Both the position numbers and the translations under genes were made by a program. Source: Caballeronia jiangsuensis (GTDB taxonomy: Bacteria > Pseudomonadota > Gammaproteobacteria > Burkholderiales > Burkholderiaceae). From it: a stretch of 37,918 nucleotides of DNA. A model generated the notes under the pieces. It searched no databases. It was not told the DNA's origin and saw only the letters and a program-made list of their open reading frames with translations. Below, piece by piece: positions 17,777 through 26,465 of this stretch. The number at the start of each line of letters is the position of its first letter. Positions within the stretch are counted from its first letter, which is position 1. The DNA lies in NCBI GenBank assembly GCA_000648925.1, contig JFHF01000064.1, positions 1-37,918 of the forward strand, read 5' to 3'.

Positions 17777-17870
17777 GGCGGCAAATTCCTGTGGGGTCTG
17801 ACGTCAATGTAGGGCCGCTAGCCTTGTTGATAAATGGCTCGAATGGCAACGAATTGTGTCGCTGTCGTTG

Positions 17871-18473
17871 TTAATCCGATGCTTCGTCTCGTAGACCTCG
17901 CCAGGCGGGCGCGACTGGCTGCCCGAAGCCGAACAGATCGATGACCCGCGCGACCGTGTGATCCACCATTTCGTCGATGGTCGAGGGTTTTTGATAGAAC
18001 GCGGGCAAGGGCGGAAAGATCACGCCGCCCATTTCGGTGACGGCCGTCATGTTGCGCAGATGCGCGAGATTGAGCGGCGCCTCGCGCACGAGCAGCACGA
18101 GGCGGCGACGCTCTTTCAGCACGACATCGGCGGCGCGGGTGATGAGATTGTCGGAAAGACCGTGCGCGATGCTCGCGAGCGTGCGCATCGAACACGGCGC
18201 GACGATCATCCCGCCGGTCGCGAAGGAACCCGATGCGATAGTTGCGCCGACGTCGCGCACGCTATGGACGACATCGGCGAGCGCGTGAACCGCGGCCTTG
18301 TCGAGATCGAGTTCGTGTTGAATATTCAGCCAGCCGGCGCTGGAAACGAGCAAATGCGTTTCGACGCCGCCGAGCTTGCGCAGCGTCTCTAGCAGACGTA
18401 CGCCGTAGATGGCGCCCGTTGCGCCGGTAATCGCGACGATAAGCCGTCGCTTTTCGGCAGCGGGCGCACTCAC
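17871..18473 (-). CDS. ubiX: Flavin prenyltransferase UbiX
   Basis: The 200-residue protein starts IVAITGATGAIYGVRLLETL, the flavin-binding loop of UbiX. SGSFATGGMIVAPCSMRTLA and the run DNLITRAADVVLKERRRLVL, then VREAPLNLAHLRNM, are diagnostic. UbiX joins dimethylallyl phosphate to FMN to make prenyl-FMN, the cofactor of the UbiD decarboxylase in ubiquinone synthesis. The start is GTG at 18473, 10 nt after the grxD stop codon, so it is probably co-transcribed with the grxD group. Confidence 0.95.
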   Translation of the reverse strand: MSAPAAEKRRLIVAITGATGAIYGVRLLETLRKLGGVETHLLVSSAGWLNIQHELDLDKAAVHALADVVHSVRDVGATIASGSFATGGMIVAPCSMRTLASIAHGLSDNLITRAADVVLKERRRLVLLVREAPLNLAHLRNMTAVTEMGGVIFPPLPAFYQKPSTIDEMVDHTVARVIDLFGFGQPVAPAWRGLRDEASD

Positions 18474-18483
18474 TTGCGGAAGG

Positions 18484-18795
18484 TCAGGCAGCGGCGAAGA
18501 GCTGCTGCAGTTCGCCCGATTGATACATCTCCATCATGATGTCCGAGCCGCCGATGAACTCGCCCTTCACGTAGAGCTGCGGAATGGTCGGCCAGTTGGA
18601 GAATTCCTTGATGCCCTGGCGGATCGCGTCGTCTTCGAGCACGTTCACGGTCATGATCTGATCGGCGCCGCATGCCTTCAGCACCTGGATCGCGCGGCCG
18701 GAAAAACCGCACATCGGGAATTGCGCCGTGCCCTTCATGAAAAGGACGACCGGGTTTTGATCGACGATCTGCTTGATGCGTTCTTGCGTGTCCAT
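18484..18795 (-). CDS. grxD: Monothiol glutaredoxin Grx4
   Basis: The 103-residue protein has the monothiol active site CGFS at 29-32, a glutathione-contacting WPTIPQLYV segment and GGSDIMMEM. Monothiol glutaredoxins of this class bind and pass on [2Fe-2S] clusters with BolA-type partners. The ATG at 18795 is preceded by AGGA. It lies 83 nt after prmC and just before ubiX, in line with the order often seen in Burkholderiaceae. Confidence 0.95.
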   Translation of the reverse strand: MDTQERIKQIVDQNPVVLFMKGTAQFPMCGFSGRAIQVLKACGADQIMTVNVLEDDAIRQGIKEFSNWPTIPQLYVKGEFIGGSDIMMEMYQSGELQQLFAAA

Positions 18796-18878
18796 GGCGT
18801 TCCTGCGCTTTGAAGTCGGTGGATTGATGCTGAAATGATAGCGGATTTCGGTTTCGCGGGCTGACGTCGCCCAGACGC

Positions 18879-19715
18879 TCAGGCCGTGAAAAGACCGCCG
18901 GAGCAACGCTCGATGCCGGCGAGATCGCGCATCGAGCGGACGTTGGTGAAGCCGCGTGCCTTTAGCAACTCGCGCACGGATTCCGCCTGATCGTAGCCGT
19001 GCTCCAGCCACAAGGCGCCGTTCGACGTGAGCAGAAAGGGCGCGGCCCCGATGATCGTGCGGATCGCGGACAAACCGTCGGCGTCGTCGGTGAGTGCGCC
19101 GCGCGGCTCGAAGCGCAAGTCGCCTTGCGCAAGATGCGGATCGTCGTTCGCGATATACGGCGGGTTGCTGACGATCGTCTCGAAGCGCAGCGACGGATCG
19201 ATATTCGCGGCCCAGTCGCTTTCGACGAATGTGACCGGGCCGCCCGCGCGCGTCGCATCGAGCAGCGCGTGCGCGTTGCCGCGTGCGACATCGAGCGCGG
19301 CGCGCGATCGGTCGACGGCCCATACGCGCGCATCGGGCCGGGCATGAGCGATCGAAATCGCGATCGCGCCGGTCCCGGTGCCGAGATCGAGCACGCGCGG
19401 GTTCTGGACATCAGCGATGGACTCGAGCGCGAGTTCCACGAGCAATTCGGTTTCCGGACGCGGGATCAGCACGTCCGGCGTCACGTCGAATTCGAGACCG
19501 AAGAATTCGCGCCTGCCGGTCAATTGCGCGATGGGCTCGCCGTTCAGACGCCGCTTTGAGAGCGCTTCGAAACGCGCGACCGCGTCCGGATCGAGCGATT
19601 CGCGATCACGCGTGATGAGTTCGGTGCGCCGCCAGCCGAGCACGTGCATCAGCAGAATGCGCGCTTCGAGCAGCGGCAGTCCGGCAGTGCGCAGCAAATC
19701 GGCCGCTGTGCTCAC
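18879..19715 (-). CDS. prmC: Release factor glutamine methyltransferase PrmC (HemK)
   Basis: The 278-residue protein has the helical PrmC N-terminal domain (about 1-85), the SAM motif VLDLGTGTGAIAI (108-120) and the catalytic NPPY (184-187). It methylates the Gln of the GGQ motif of peptide release factors, including the PrfA encoded just upstream. The start codon is GTG and shares 4 bp with the prfA stop, so the two are translationally coupled. The substrate and its modifier are thus made together. Confidence 0.96.
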   Translation of the reverse strand: MSTAADLLRTAGLPLLEARILLMHVLGWRRTELITRDRESLDPDAVARFEALSKRRLNGEPIAQLTGRREFFGLEFDVTPDVLIPRPETELLVELALESIADVQNPRVLDLGTGTGAIAISIAHARPDARVWAVDRSRAALDVARGNAHALLDATRAGGPVTFVESDWAANIDPSLRFETIVSNPPYIANDDPHLAQGDLRFEPRGALTDDADGLSAIRTIIGAAPFLLTSNGALWLEHGYDQAESVRELLKARGFTNVRSMRDLAGIERCSGGLFTA

Positions 19716-20794
19716 TCGGTTTCCCCGAGCGCGGCGAGCAATTCGGCCTGATGCTCGGAAACGAGCGAGGCGATCATTTCATCGAGATCGCCGTCCATGA
19801 TGTATTCGAGCTTGTAGAGCGTCAGATTGATGCGGTGATCCGTCATGCGCCCTTGCGGGAAGTTGTACGTGCGGATGCGCTCCGATCGGTCGCCCGAGCC
19901 GATCAGACTCTTGCGCGTCGCCGCTTCCTTCGCGTGCTGCTCGTGATACTGCTTGTCCTTGATGCGCGCGGCGAGCACCTTCAGCGCGCGATCCTTGTTC
20001 TTGTGCTGCGAGCGGTCGTCCTGACACTCGACGACGATGCCCGTCGGCAAGTGCGTGACGCGCACGGCGGAATCCGTCTTGTTGATGTGCTGCCCGCCCG
20101 CTCCCGACGCGCGGAACGTGTCGATACGCAAATCGGCCGGATTGATGACCACTTCGCTGATTTCATCGGCTTCCGGCATCACCGCGACCGTGCACGCGGA
20201 CGTGTGGATGCGCCCTTGCGTTTCCGTCGCCGGGACGCGCTGCACGCGATGCCCGCCCGATTCGAACTTGAGCCGCGAGTACGCGCCTTGCCCCGCGATG
20301 CGCACGATCACTTCCTTGTAGCCGCCGAGATCCGACACGCTCTCCGACATCGTTTCGGCGGTCCAGCGGTTGCGTTCCGCGTAACGAAGATACATGCGCA
20401 GCAAATCGCCCGCGAACAGCGCGGATTCGTCGCCGCCCGTGCCCGCGCGGATTTCGATGAAGATGTTGCGGTCGTCGTTCGGATCCTTCGGCAAGAGCAT
20501 CATCTGCAAGTCGCCTTCGATCTTCACCATGCGCTCGCGCGCCTCGCCGATTTCCTCTTCGGCGAAATCGCGCATCGACGGATCGGAGAGCAGTTCCTGC
20601 GCTGTGGCTTCGTCGGTGAGCGCCTGACGCCAGAGCGCGTATTGATCGACGATCGGGCTGATTTCCGCGTGCTCGCGCGTGAGCTTGCGATACTGGTCCA
20701 TGTCGGCCGTCACGTCTTCGCGGCTCAACAATTCGTTGAGATCGACCTGCCGTCTTGCAAGCTGGTCGAGCTTGCTTTGCATGCTCGTTTTCAT
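19712..20794 (-). CDS. prfA: Peptide chain release factor 1
   Basis: The 360-residue protein is a complete RF1. PAT at 188-190 is the stop-codon-reading tripeptide (P-x-T form, for UAA and UAG), and GGQ at 233-235 triggers peptide release at the ribosome. Length matches E. coli RF1 (360). In-frame ATGs occur at 20794 and 20782; I keep the first although neither has a strong ribosome binding site. It lies 100 bp after hemA and overlaps prmC by 4 bp. Confidence 0.97.
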   Translation of the reverse strand: MKTSMQSKLDQLARRQVDLNELLSREDVTADMDQYRKLTREHAEISPIVDQYALWRQALTDEATAQELLSDPSMRDFAEEEIGEARERMVKIEGDLQMMLLPKDPNDDRNIFIEIRAGTGGDESALFAGDLLRMYLRYAERNRWTAETMSESVSDLGGYKEVIVRIAGQGAYSRLKFESGGHRVQRVPATETQGRIHTSACTVAVMPEADEISEVVINPADLRIDTFRASGAGGQHINKTDSAVRVTHLPTGIVVECQDDRSQHKNKDRALKVLAARIKDKQYHEQHAKEAATRKSLIGSGDRSERIRTYNFPQGRMTDHRINLTLYKLEYIMDGDLDEMIASLVSEHQAELLAALGETE

Positions 20795-20894
20795 CGGGCG
20801 GAATCGGCGCGGTCAGCGCCAGGAAATACTGCGATCGGGGAGCGCCGCGCTAGCTAGCCGCGCGGAGCATTTGAGAATAGCAAAGAGAAGGCCG

Positions 20895-22190
20895 CTAACG
20901 TTCCGACGAATCGGACGACGGACCGTGGCGGTAGAAACCGCTCATCAGGTCGATGAGCTGGTCGCGCTCCTCACGGCTCGCGCGGTTGAGCGCGTGCGTC
21001 GGGCCGTGGATCAGCTTGTTCGTGAGCGATTGCGACAGCGCTTCGAGCACGGCGGCGGGATCGTCGCCGCGCGCGAGCATCTTGCGCGCGCGATCGAGTT
21101 CGGCGCGGCGCAGCGTGTCCGCCTGCGTGTGCATGTGGCGGATGACGGGCACGATGCTGCGCGCATCGAGCCACTGCATGAAATTCGCGACACGCGTCTC
21201 GATGATCGCCTCGGCCTGCGCGACCGCCGCCTGACGCGACGCGTTGCCTTCGCGCACGATCGCGCCGAGATCGTCGACGGTGTAGAGGAAGACGTCGTGC
21301 AGATTGCCGACTTCCGGCTCGATATCGCGCGGAACGGCGAGATCGACCATGAAAATCGGCCGATGGCGGCGCGCGCGCACTGCACGCTCGACCGCGCCGA
21401 GACCGATGATCGGCAGCGTCGACGCTGTGCACGACACGATGATGTCGAACTCGTGCATGCGCGCGGGCAGTTCGGAAAGCGGGATCGCGCGGCCATTGAA
21501 GCGTCCGGCGAGCTTTTCGCCGCGCTCCGCCGTGCGGTTCGCGACAACCAGCTCGCGCGGATTTTGCGCGGCAAAGTGCGTCGCGCACAACTCGATCATT
21601 TCGCCCGCGCCGATGAACAGCACACGCTGGCTCGAAATGTTCTCGAAGATGCGCTGCGCGAGACGCACGGCAGCGGCGGCCATCGACACCGACTGCGCGC
21701 CGATTTCCGTCGTCGTGCGCACTTCCTTCGCGACCGCGAACGTGCGCTGGAACAACTGATTGAGATACGTGCCGAGCGCGCCGGCTTCGGACGCCGTACG
21801 CACGGCATCCTTCATTTGTCCGACGATTTGCGTTTCGCCGAGCACCATCGAATCCAGCCCCGATGCGACGCGAAACGCGTGGCGCACGGCTTCCGACTGC
21901 GGCAGTGCATAGACGTGCGGCGCGAGTTCGGGAACGGGGATGCTGTGATATTTCGAGAGCCACTGGATCGCGGCTTCGCGGGCGGCGGCGTCGTCAGTGG
22001 CGCAGTAGAGTTCGGTGCGGTTGCAGGTCGAGAGGATGGCCGCTTCGGGCGATGCCTTCGCGAGCGGTCCGAGCCAGATGTCCTTCAGCGCGCCCAGCGC
22101 GGGCTTGAGCTGTTCGAGCGGAAACGCCACGCGTTCGCGCAGGGCGACAGGCGCAGTGTGGTGGTTGATTCCGATCGTGAGGAGCTGCAT
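20895..22190 (-). CDS. hemA: Glutamyl-tRNA reductase
   Basis: The 431-residue protein begins MQLLTIGINHHTAPVALRER and has STCNRTE with the catalytic Cys56. LGETQIVGQMKDA and the Rossmann motif FIGAGEMIEL follow, then a helical dimerisation tail. It reduces glutamyl-tRNA(Glu) with NADPH to glutamate-1-semialdehyde, the first committed step of haem synthesis by the C5 route. It heads the hemA-prfA-prmC group, an order also known in enterobacteria. The ribosome binding site is weak. A TATAAT box lies about 55 nt upstream. Confidence 0.96.
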   Translation of the reverse strand: MQLLTIGINHHTAPVALRERVAFPLEQLKPALGALKDIWLGPLAKASPEAAILSTCNRTELYCATDDAAAREAAIQWLSKYHSIPVPELAPHVYALPQSEAVRHAFRVASGLDSMVLGETQIVGQMKDAVRTASEAGALGTYLNQLFQRTFAVAKEVRTTTEIGAQSVSMAAAAVRLAQRIFENISSQRVLFIGAGEMIELCATHFAAQNPRELVVANRTAERGEKLAGRFNGRAIPLSELPARMHEFDIIVSCTASTLPIIGLGAVERAVRARRHRPIFMVDLAVPRDIEPEVGNLHDVFLYTVDDLGAIVREGNASRQAAVAQAEAIIETRVANFMQWLDARSIVPVIRHMHTQADTLRRAELDRARKMLARGDDPAAVLEALSQSLTNKLIHGPTHALNRASREERDQLIDLMSGFYRHGPSSDSSER

Positions 22191-22243
22191 TGTTTTGAGC
22201 TGATGCTTTGGGCCTAAGCCGATGGCCTTTCAGATAGCCCAAT

Positions 22244-22309
22244 ATTATAGCCTTTTGCGTATTTCTTCATTTATAGGTGGCATTTGGGGCGCGACCACCG
22301 TCAAATGCC
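22244..22309 (-). promoter_or_regulatory. hemA promoter -10 box and upstream inverted repeat
   Basis: A perfect TATAAT lies on the minus strand at 22249-22244; no good -35 is found at normal distance, which may mean dependence on an activator. Just upstream GGCATTTG (22279-22286) and CAAATGCC (22302-22309) form an inverted repeat with a 15-nt gap. It could be an operator or a weak stem-loop ending the glycosyltransferase transcript, though no T tract follows. Confidence 0.4.
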
Positions 22310-22380
22310 GCCCACGCCCACACAGCGGGCGATGAACGTCCGCCGCAGGACGAGTGTGACAGAACGCCGCGGCGTGCGGC

Positions 22381-23199
22381 TCAGCGGAAATACGCTGCCA
22401 GTTCGGCCGCGCGCGCTTCGAGTTCTTCGATGGGAATCTCGCGAGTGCGAAGCGCCATCTGCCGGTTTCTGGCGGTGAGCTCCTCTTCAAGGAGCTGAGC
22501 GCGTGAGGCGGAATCGTGATTGAGGTGAAACAGCGTCGCCTCAGGGTCCGAGAACGAATGCCAACGAACGCCGAGTCGCGCGGCGCGGAGGATGAGTTCG
22601 TCGTCTTCGCCGCCCCAGCCGACGAAGCCAGGATCCAGCCCGCCGACGCGAATGAAGTCCGTGCGCTTGAAGAAATTGATTGCGCCTGGCGTACTAACGT
22701 ACAGCACATTCATTTCGTCCGGCAAATCGCTTGTTAAAAACGGTGCGAATTCGTCGAATTCACCCGATTCGATAAACGATTCCCGGCGATTGCCAGAAAC
22801 ATTTAATACGCGTGTGAAAGGACACAGCGCATCGCTGTTGTCTTGGTCCATCAGCGCATTTATCGCGCCTCTCATGTAATGCGGGTTCGCGATCATATCG
22901 GCATCGTGCATGCAGATAATCGGGCTCTTTGCCATGAGCGCGCCGAGATTGACCAGTCGCGCCTTCGGGAACGGGCCTGTATCGTGCACGAACACATGCC
23001 TGATCTTCGGATCGCCGAGCTCGGCCCAGTTGAAGGTGGGCGTGGCGTCTGCTTCGAGCAACCAGATCTGATAATCCGAGTACGTGCGGTTCAAGTGATG
23101 CAGAACGCCGCGCAGATTGTCTCGCCTGTCCTGGCTCGCGCCGCGATACGTGATGATCAGCTCGAGGCCGCGCAGGGAAATCAGATTGGTTTCCGCCAT
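22381..23199 (-). CDS. Glycosyltransferase with a family 7-type C-terminal domain
   Basis: The 272-residue protein has a GT-A fold. ELIITYRGASQDRRDNL opens the nucleotide-sugar site, ICMHDADMIA holds the DxD-like metal site, and VGWGGEDDELILRAARLG matches the C-terminal galactosyltransferase domain. It ends in a charged helix (about 235-272). The sugar and acceptor are unknown; it may act on surface polysaccharide, but no other sugar gene lies nearby. The 5' half and the region upstream are clearly more AT-rich than their neighbours, a possible sign of transfer. The ATG at 23199 has AAAGG upstream. Confidence 0.8.
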   Translation of the reverse strand: MAETNLISLRGLELIITYRGASQDRRDNLRGVLHHLNRTYSDYQIWLLEADATPTFNWAELGDPKIRHVFVHDTGPFPKARLVNLGALMAKSPIICMHDADMIANPHYMRGAINALMDQDNSDALCPFTRVLNVSGNRRESFIESGEFDEFAPFLTSDLPDEMNVLYVSTPGAINFFKRTDFIRVGGLDPGFVGWGGEDDELILRAARLGVRWHSFSDPEATLFHLNHDSASRAQLLEEELTARNRQMALRTREIPIEELEARAAELAAYFR

Positions 23200-23611
23200 G
23201 AAATGAATACCTTTGAAAATCGCAATGCTGCTGTTTCGGCGATCGAGTAATTAAATTCGTAAATCGGACTCGTGTATCGAGCACAACTCGAAACTGAAGT
23301 TCGCTTTCGGCGCATTTAAATCGGAATATTCTGAGTTAATGCGAGCGCCATGTAAATCAAATCATAGCATTCGGTCAAATCGAAAAAACTCAGAAAATTC
23401 ATAGAGGTGTATCGAATGAAAAACGGGCCGTCCAATGTTCCCTGAGTCGAGCGAGACGCACGCGCGCCCTGCGTCCGGCCGACTCCAGAGCCTTGCGCTG
23501 GCTATGTCCGGCCCCTAAACTCAACCGCTGCATCCGCCGAGAATTCCGAACCATGCCCGTTATCCGAGACGCTTCACTTCCGAAATCGATTCCAGCGGAG
23601 CATCGCTGCTG
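23200..23611. other. AT-rich intergenic region with an extended -10 promoter
   Basis: This 412-bp gap is much richer in A and T than the surroundings and holds no convincing gene. On the minus strand TGCTATGAT (23369-23361) is an extended -10 box that could start the glycosyltransferase transcript about 155 nt before its ATG. The part beyond 23420 returns to high GC and leads to the small membrane protein gene on the plus strand. Confidence 0.35.
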
Positions 23612-23884
23612 ATGGGCTGGATCGGACTGATTTTTCTCGGCGCGGTGATCGGCGCGGCGGGCTGGTGGCTGCATCCGCTGCGGCGGGCGGGACGCGGCGC
23701 GCGCGGTCCGGCGGGACGCATCTGGACGGCTATCGGCGCTGGCATACTGGCGACGGTCGTCGCGCGCATGCTGGGCAATATCGTCGACGTTTATCACGAC
23801 GGCGATACGCTCGAATGGCTGGCGTGCGCCGTGTTCGCGCTCTTCGTCGTGACGATGACCGTCGGGCTGGCGGCGCGCCGCTGA
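23612..23884 (+). CDS. Small predicted membrane protein
   Basis: The 90-residue protein has three hydrophobic stretches: IGLIFLGAVIGAAGWWL at the N-terminus, IWTAIGAGILATVVARML in the middle and WLACAVFALFVVTMTVGLA at the end. A basic loop RRAGRGARGPAGR joins the first two. The glycine spacing recalls the GlsB/YeaQ/YmgE group of small inner-membrane proteins, but the match is loose and I assign no function. The ATG at 23612 has a GGAG about 12 nt upstream, further than ideal. Confidence 0.55.
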   Translation: MGWIGLIFLGAVIGAAGWWLHPLRRAGRGARGPAGRIWTAIGAGILATVVARMLGNIVDVYHDGDTLEWLACAVFALFVVTMTVGLAARR

Positions 23885-23969
23885 TCCAATTTTTCTGACG
23901 TGCGACGGGTGATCCTCGCCGCGCGCCGTGCTCTTCGCGCCCTACGCGGGCTTTCAAGCAGGTGACTTC

Positions 23970-25799
23970 ATGAACGATCGCATTGCAGATTCAGCCATTC
24001 CAGAGCCCGCCATGTTCGCGAAACGCATCGAGTCGTTGCGCGGCCAGATGGCGCTCGAAAAGCTCGCCGCCGTGCTCATTCCGTCGGCCGATCCGCATCT
24101 TTCCGAATATCTGCCGGAGCGCTGGCAGGGACGTCAATGGCTGTCGGGCTTCACCGGATCGGTCGGCACGCTCGTAGTGACGGCGGATTTCGCGGGCGTC
24201 TGGGCCGACAGCCGCTACTGGACGCAGGCCGAAGCTCAACTCGCCGGCACCGGCATCGCGCTCATGAAGATGATGGGCGGCCAGCAGACCGCGCCGCACG
24301 TCGAATGGCTCGCGGAACACGTACCTTCGGGCGCGACCGTCGCGGTCGATGGCACCGTGCTCGGCGTCGCGGCGGCGCGTGCGTTGTCCGAAGCGCTGAC
24401 CGCGCGCGGCATCGTGCTGCGCACCGATCTCGATCTGCTGGATTCGGTGTGGCCCGCGCGTCCGGGTTTGCCGGAGGCGGCCGTCTACGAGCACGCCGCG
24501 CCGCATGCGAGCGTCTCCCGCGCGGAAAAACTCGCGCAAGTGCGCGCCACGATGCAGGCGAAAGGCGCGCAATGGCACTTCGTTTCCACGCTCGACGATC
24601 TCGCGTGGATCTTCAATCTGCGCGGCGGCGATGTGAGCTACAACCCGGTGTTCGTCGCGCACGCGCTGATCGGTCTCGATGACGCGACGATCTTCGTCGC
24701 CGACGGCAAGGTTCCTGCCGCGCTCGTCGCATCGCTCGCGCGCGATAACGTGCGCGCCGCGCCGTATCCCGCCGCGCCCGAATCGCTCGCTTCGTTGCCG
24801 GCGACCGCGACGCTCCTGATCGACCCGCGCCGCATCACGCACGGCTTGCTGGAGCAAGTGCCCGCGACGGTGACGATCGTCGAGGCCGTGAATCCGTCGA
24901 CGTTCGCCAAATCGCGCAAGACCGCGGCGGAAGCGGAGCACATCCGGGCGACGATGGAACAGGACGGCGCGGCGCTCGCCGAATTCTTCGCGTGGTTCGA
25001 GGATGCGCTCGGCCGCGAACGCATCACGGAATTGACCATCGACGAGAAACTGACCGCCGCGCGCGCGCGCCGTCCGGGTTTCGTCACGCTGAGTTTCGGC
25101 ACGATCGCGGGCTTCAACGCCAACGGCGCGATGCCGCATTACCGCGCGACCGAGGCCTCGCACGCGGTGATCGAAGGCAACGGCCTGCTGCTGATCGATT
25201 CGGGCGGCCAGTATCTGAGCGGAACGACGGACATCACGCGTGTCGTGCCGATCGGCGAAATCAGCGCCGAGCACAAGCGCGATTTCACCGTCGTCCTGAA
25301 GGGCACGATGGCGCTTTCGCGCGCGCGCTTTCCGCGCGGCATCCGTTCGCCGATGCTCGATTCGATCGCCCGCGCGCCGATCTGGGAAGCGGGCGCGGAC
25401 TACGGTCACGGCACGGGACACGGCGTCGGGTATTTCCTGAACGTGCACGAAGGCCCGCAGGTGATCTCGCACTACGCGCCGGCCGAGTCATGGACGGCGA
25501 TGGAAGAGGGCATGATCACGTCGATCGAGCCAGGGATCTATCGGCCGGGCAAGTGGGGCATCCGCATCGAAAACCTCGTGATGAACCGGGCGGCCGCCAA
25601 GACCGAGTTCGGCGATTTCCTCGAATTCGAAACGCTGACGCTGTGCCCGATCGATACGCGCTGCATCGATTTGTCGCTGTTGCGCGAGGACGAACGCGCG
25701 TGGCTCAACGCGTATCACGAGACGGTGCGCACACGCGTGTCGCCGCATGTGTCGGGCAAAGCGCTGGCGTGGCTCGAAGCGCGGACGAAGGCGATCTGA
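23970..25799 (+). CDS. X-Pro aminopeptidase (M24B, long form)
   Basis: The 609-residue protein has two creatinase-like N-terminal domains followed by the pita-bread catalytic domain, the layout of the long aminopeptidase P (XPNPEP1) type. All five metal ligands are visible: D410 and D421 in LIDSGGQYLSGTTDITR, H484 in GHGTGHGVG, E520 in SIEPGIY and E534 in RIENL. It would cut off an N-terminal residue next to proline, using two Mn2+ ions, in the cytosol. The ATG at 23970 is favoured by AGGTG 7 nt upstream. It is followed 24 nt later by a HAD gene. Confidence 0.93.
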   Translation: MNDRIADSAIPEPAMFAKRIESLRGQMALEKLAAVLIPSADPHLSEYLPERWQGRQWLSGFTGSVGTLVVTADFAGVWADSRYWTQAEAQLAGTGIALMKMMGGQQTAPHVEWLAEHVPSGATVAVDGTVLGVAAARALSEALTARGIVLRTDLDLLDSVWPARPGLPEAAVYEHAAPHASVSRAEKLAQVRATMQAKGAQWHFVSTLDDLAWIFNLRGGDVSYNPVFVAHALIGLDDATIFVADGKVPAALVASLARDNVRAAPYPAAPESLASLPATATLLIDPRRITHGLLEQVPATVTIVEAVNPSTFAKSRKTAAEAEHIRATMEQDGAALAEFFAWFEDALGRERITELTIDEKLTAARARRPGFVTLSFGTIAGFNANGAMPHYRATEASHAVIEGNGLLLIDSGGQYLSGTTDITRVVPIGEISAEHKRDFTVVLKGTMALSRARFPRGIRSPMLDSIARAPIWEAGADYGHGTGHGVGYFLNVHEGPQVISHYAPAESWTAMEEGMITSIEPGIYRPGKWGIRIENLVMNRAAAKTEFGDFLEFETLTLCPIDTRCIDLSLLREDERAWLNAYHETVRTRVSPHVSGKALAWLEARTKAI

Positions 25800-25823
25800 C
25801 GAACAGCACAGGAGCGCAGCGAG

Positions 25824-26447
25824 ATGACCATCAAGGCAGTCGTGTTCGATTTCGGCGGCGTGCTGATCGACTGGAATCGCGAATATCTCTACAGGCATCT
25901 GATTCCGGACGATACCGAGCGCCGCTGGTTTCTCGATAACGTCTGCAAGATGGAGTGGGTCGTGCAGCAGGACGGCGGGCAGACGATCGAGGAAGGCACG
26001 GCCGAGTTGATCGCGCTCTATCCCGGGCACGAAGCGCTGATCCGCGCGTTCTATGCGCGCTGGCCGGAAATGGTGTCGGGCGTGATGGAAGAGGGCGTCG
26101 CGCTCGTCGACAGGCTGGAGGCGGCGGGCGTTCCGCTCTTCGGCCTGACGAACTGGTCGGCGGAAACTTTTCCGTACGCGTGGGAGCGTTTCGACGTGCT
26201 GCGGAAGTTTCGTGAGATCGTGGTGTCGGGGCGCGTCGGTCTCGTGAAGCCCGATCCGCAGATTTTCCATCTGATGCGCGCGGAGATCGAAAAGCAGTTG
26301 CCGGCCATTCGACCTGACGAGCTCGTGTTCATCGACGACAATCTGAAGAACGGGCAAGCCGCGACCGCGCTCGGCTGGCACGGCGTTCACTACACCGGCG
26401 CGCTGGATACGGAAACGAAGCTGCGCGCGCTGAATCTGCCGATCTGA
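25824..26447 (+). CDS. HAD-family hydrolase (YihX-like phosphatase)
   Basis: The 207-residue protein has HAD motifs I (VVFDFGGVLID, nucleophile D9), II (LTNWS), III (Lys in KPDPQIF) and IV (FIDDN), with a helical cap between I and II. The usual second Asp of motif I is Gly11, as in E. coli YihX, an alpha-glucose-1-phosphatase. A phosphatase of small metabolites is most likely; the substrate is unknown. GGAG precedes the ATG. It probably shares a transcript with the aminopeptidase and converges on the DUF748 gene with an 18-bp gap. Confidence 0.85.
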   Translation: MTIKAVVFDFGGVLIDWNREYLYRHLIPDDTERRWFLDNVCKMEWVVQQDGGQTIEEGTAELIALYPGHEALIRAFYARWPEMVSGVMEEGVALVDRLEAAGVPLFGLTNWSAETFPYAWERFDVLRKFREIVVSGRVGLVKPDPQIFHLMRAEIEKQLPAIRPDELVFIDDNLKNGQAATALGWHGVHYTGALDTETKLRALNLPI

Positions 26448-26465
26448 CAACGCGAACGCAACGCG

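Noticed and set aside
23416..23445. A nine-codon frame with GAGGT upstream as a leader peptide.
   Set aside because: It is followed by nearly 170 bp before the next gene and no stem-loop or coupling is visible.
23991..25472. A 493-codon minus-strand frame opposite the aminopeptidase.
   Set aside because: Same reason; the plus-strand protein has a full metal-binding site.
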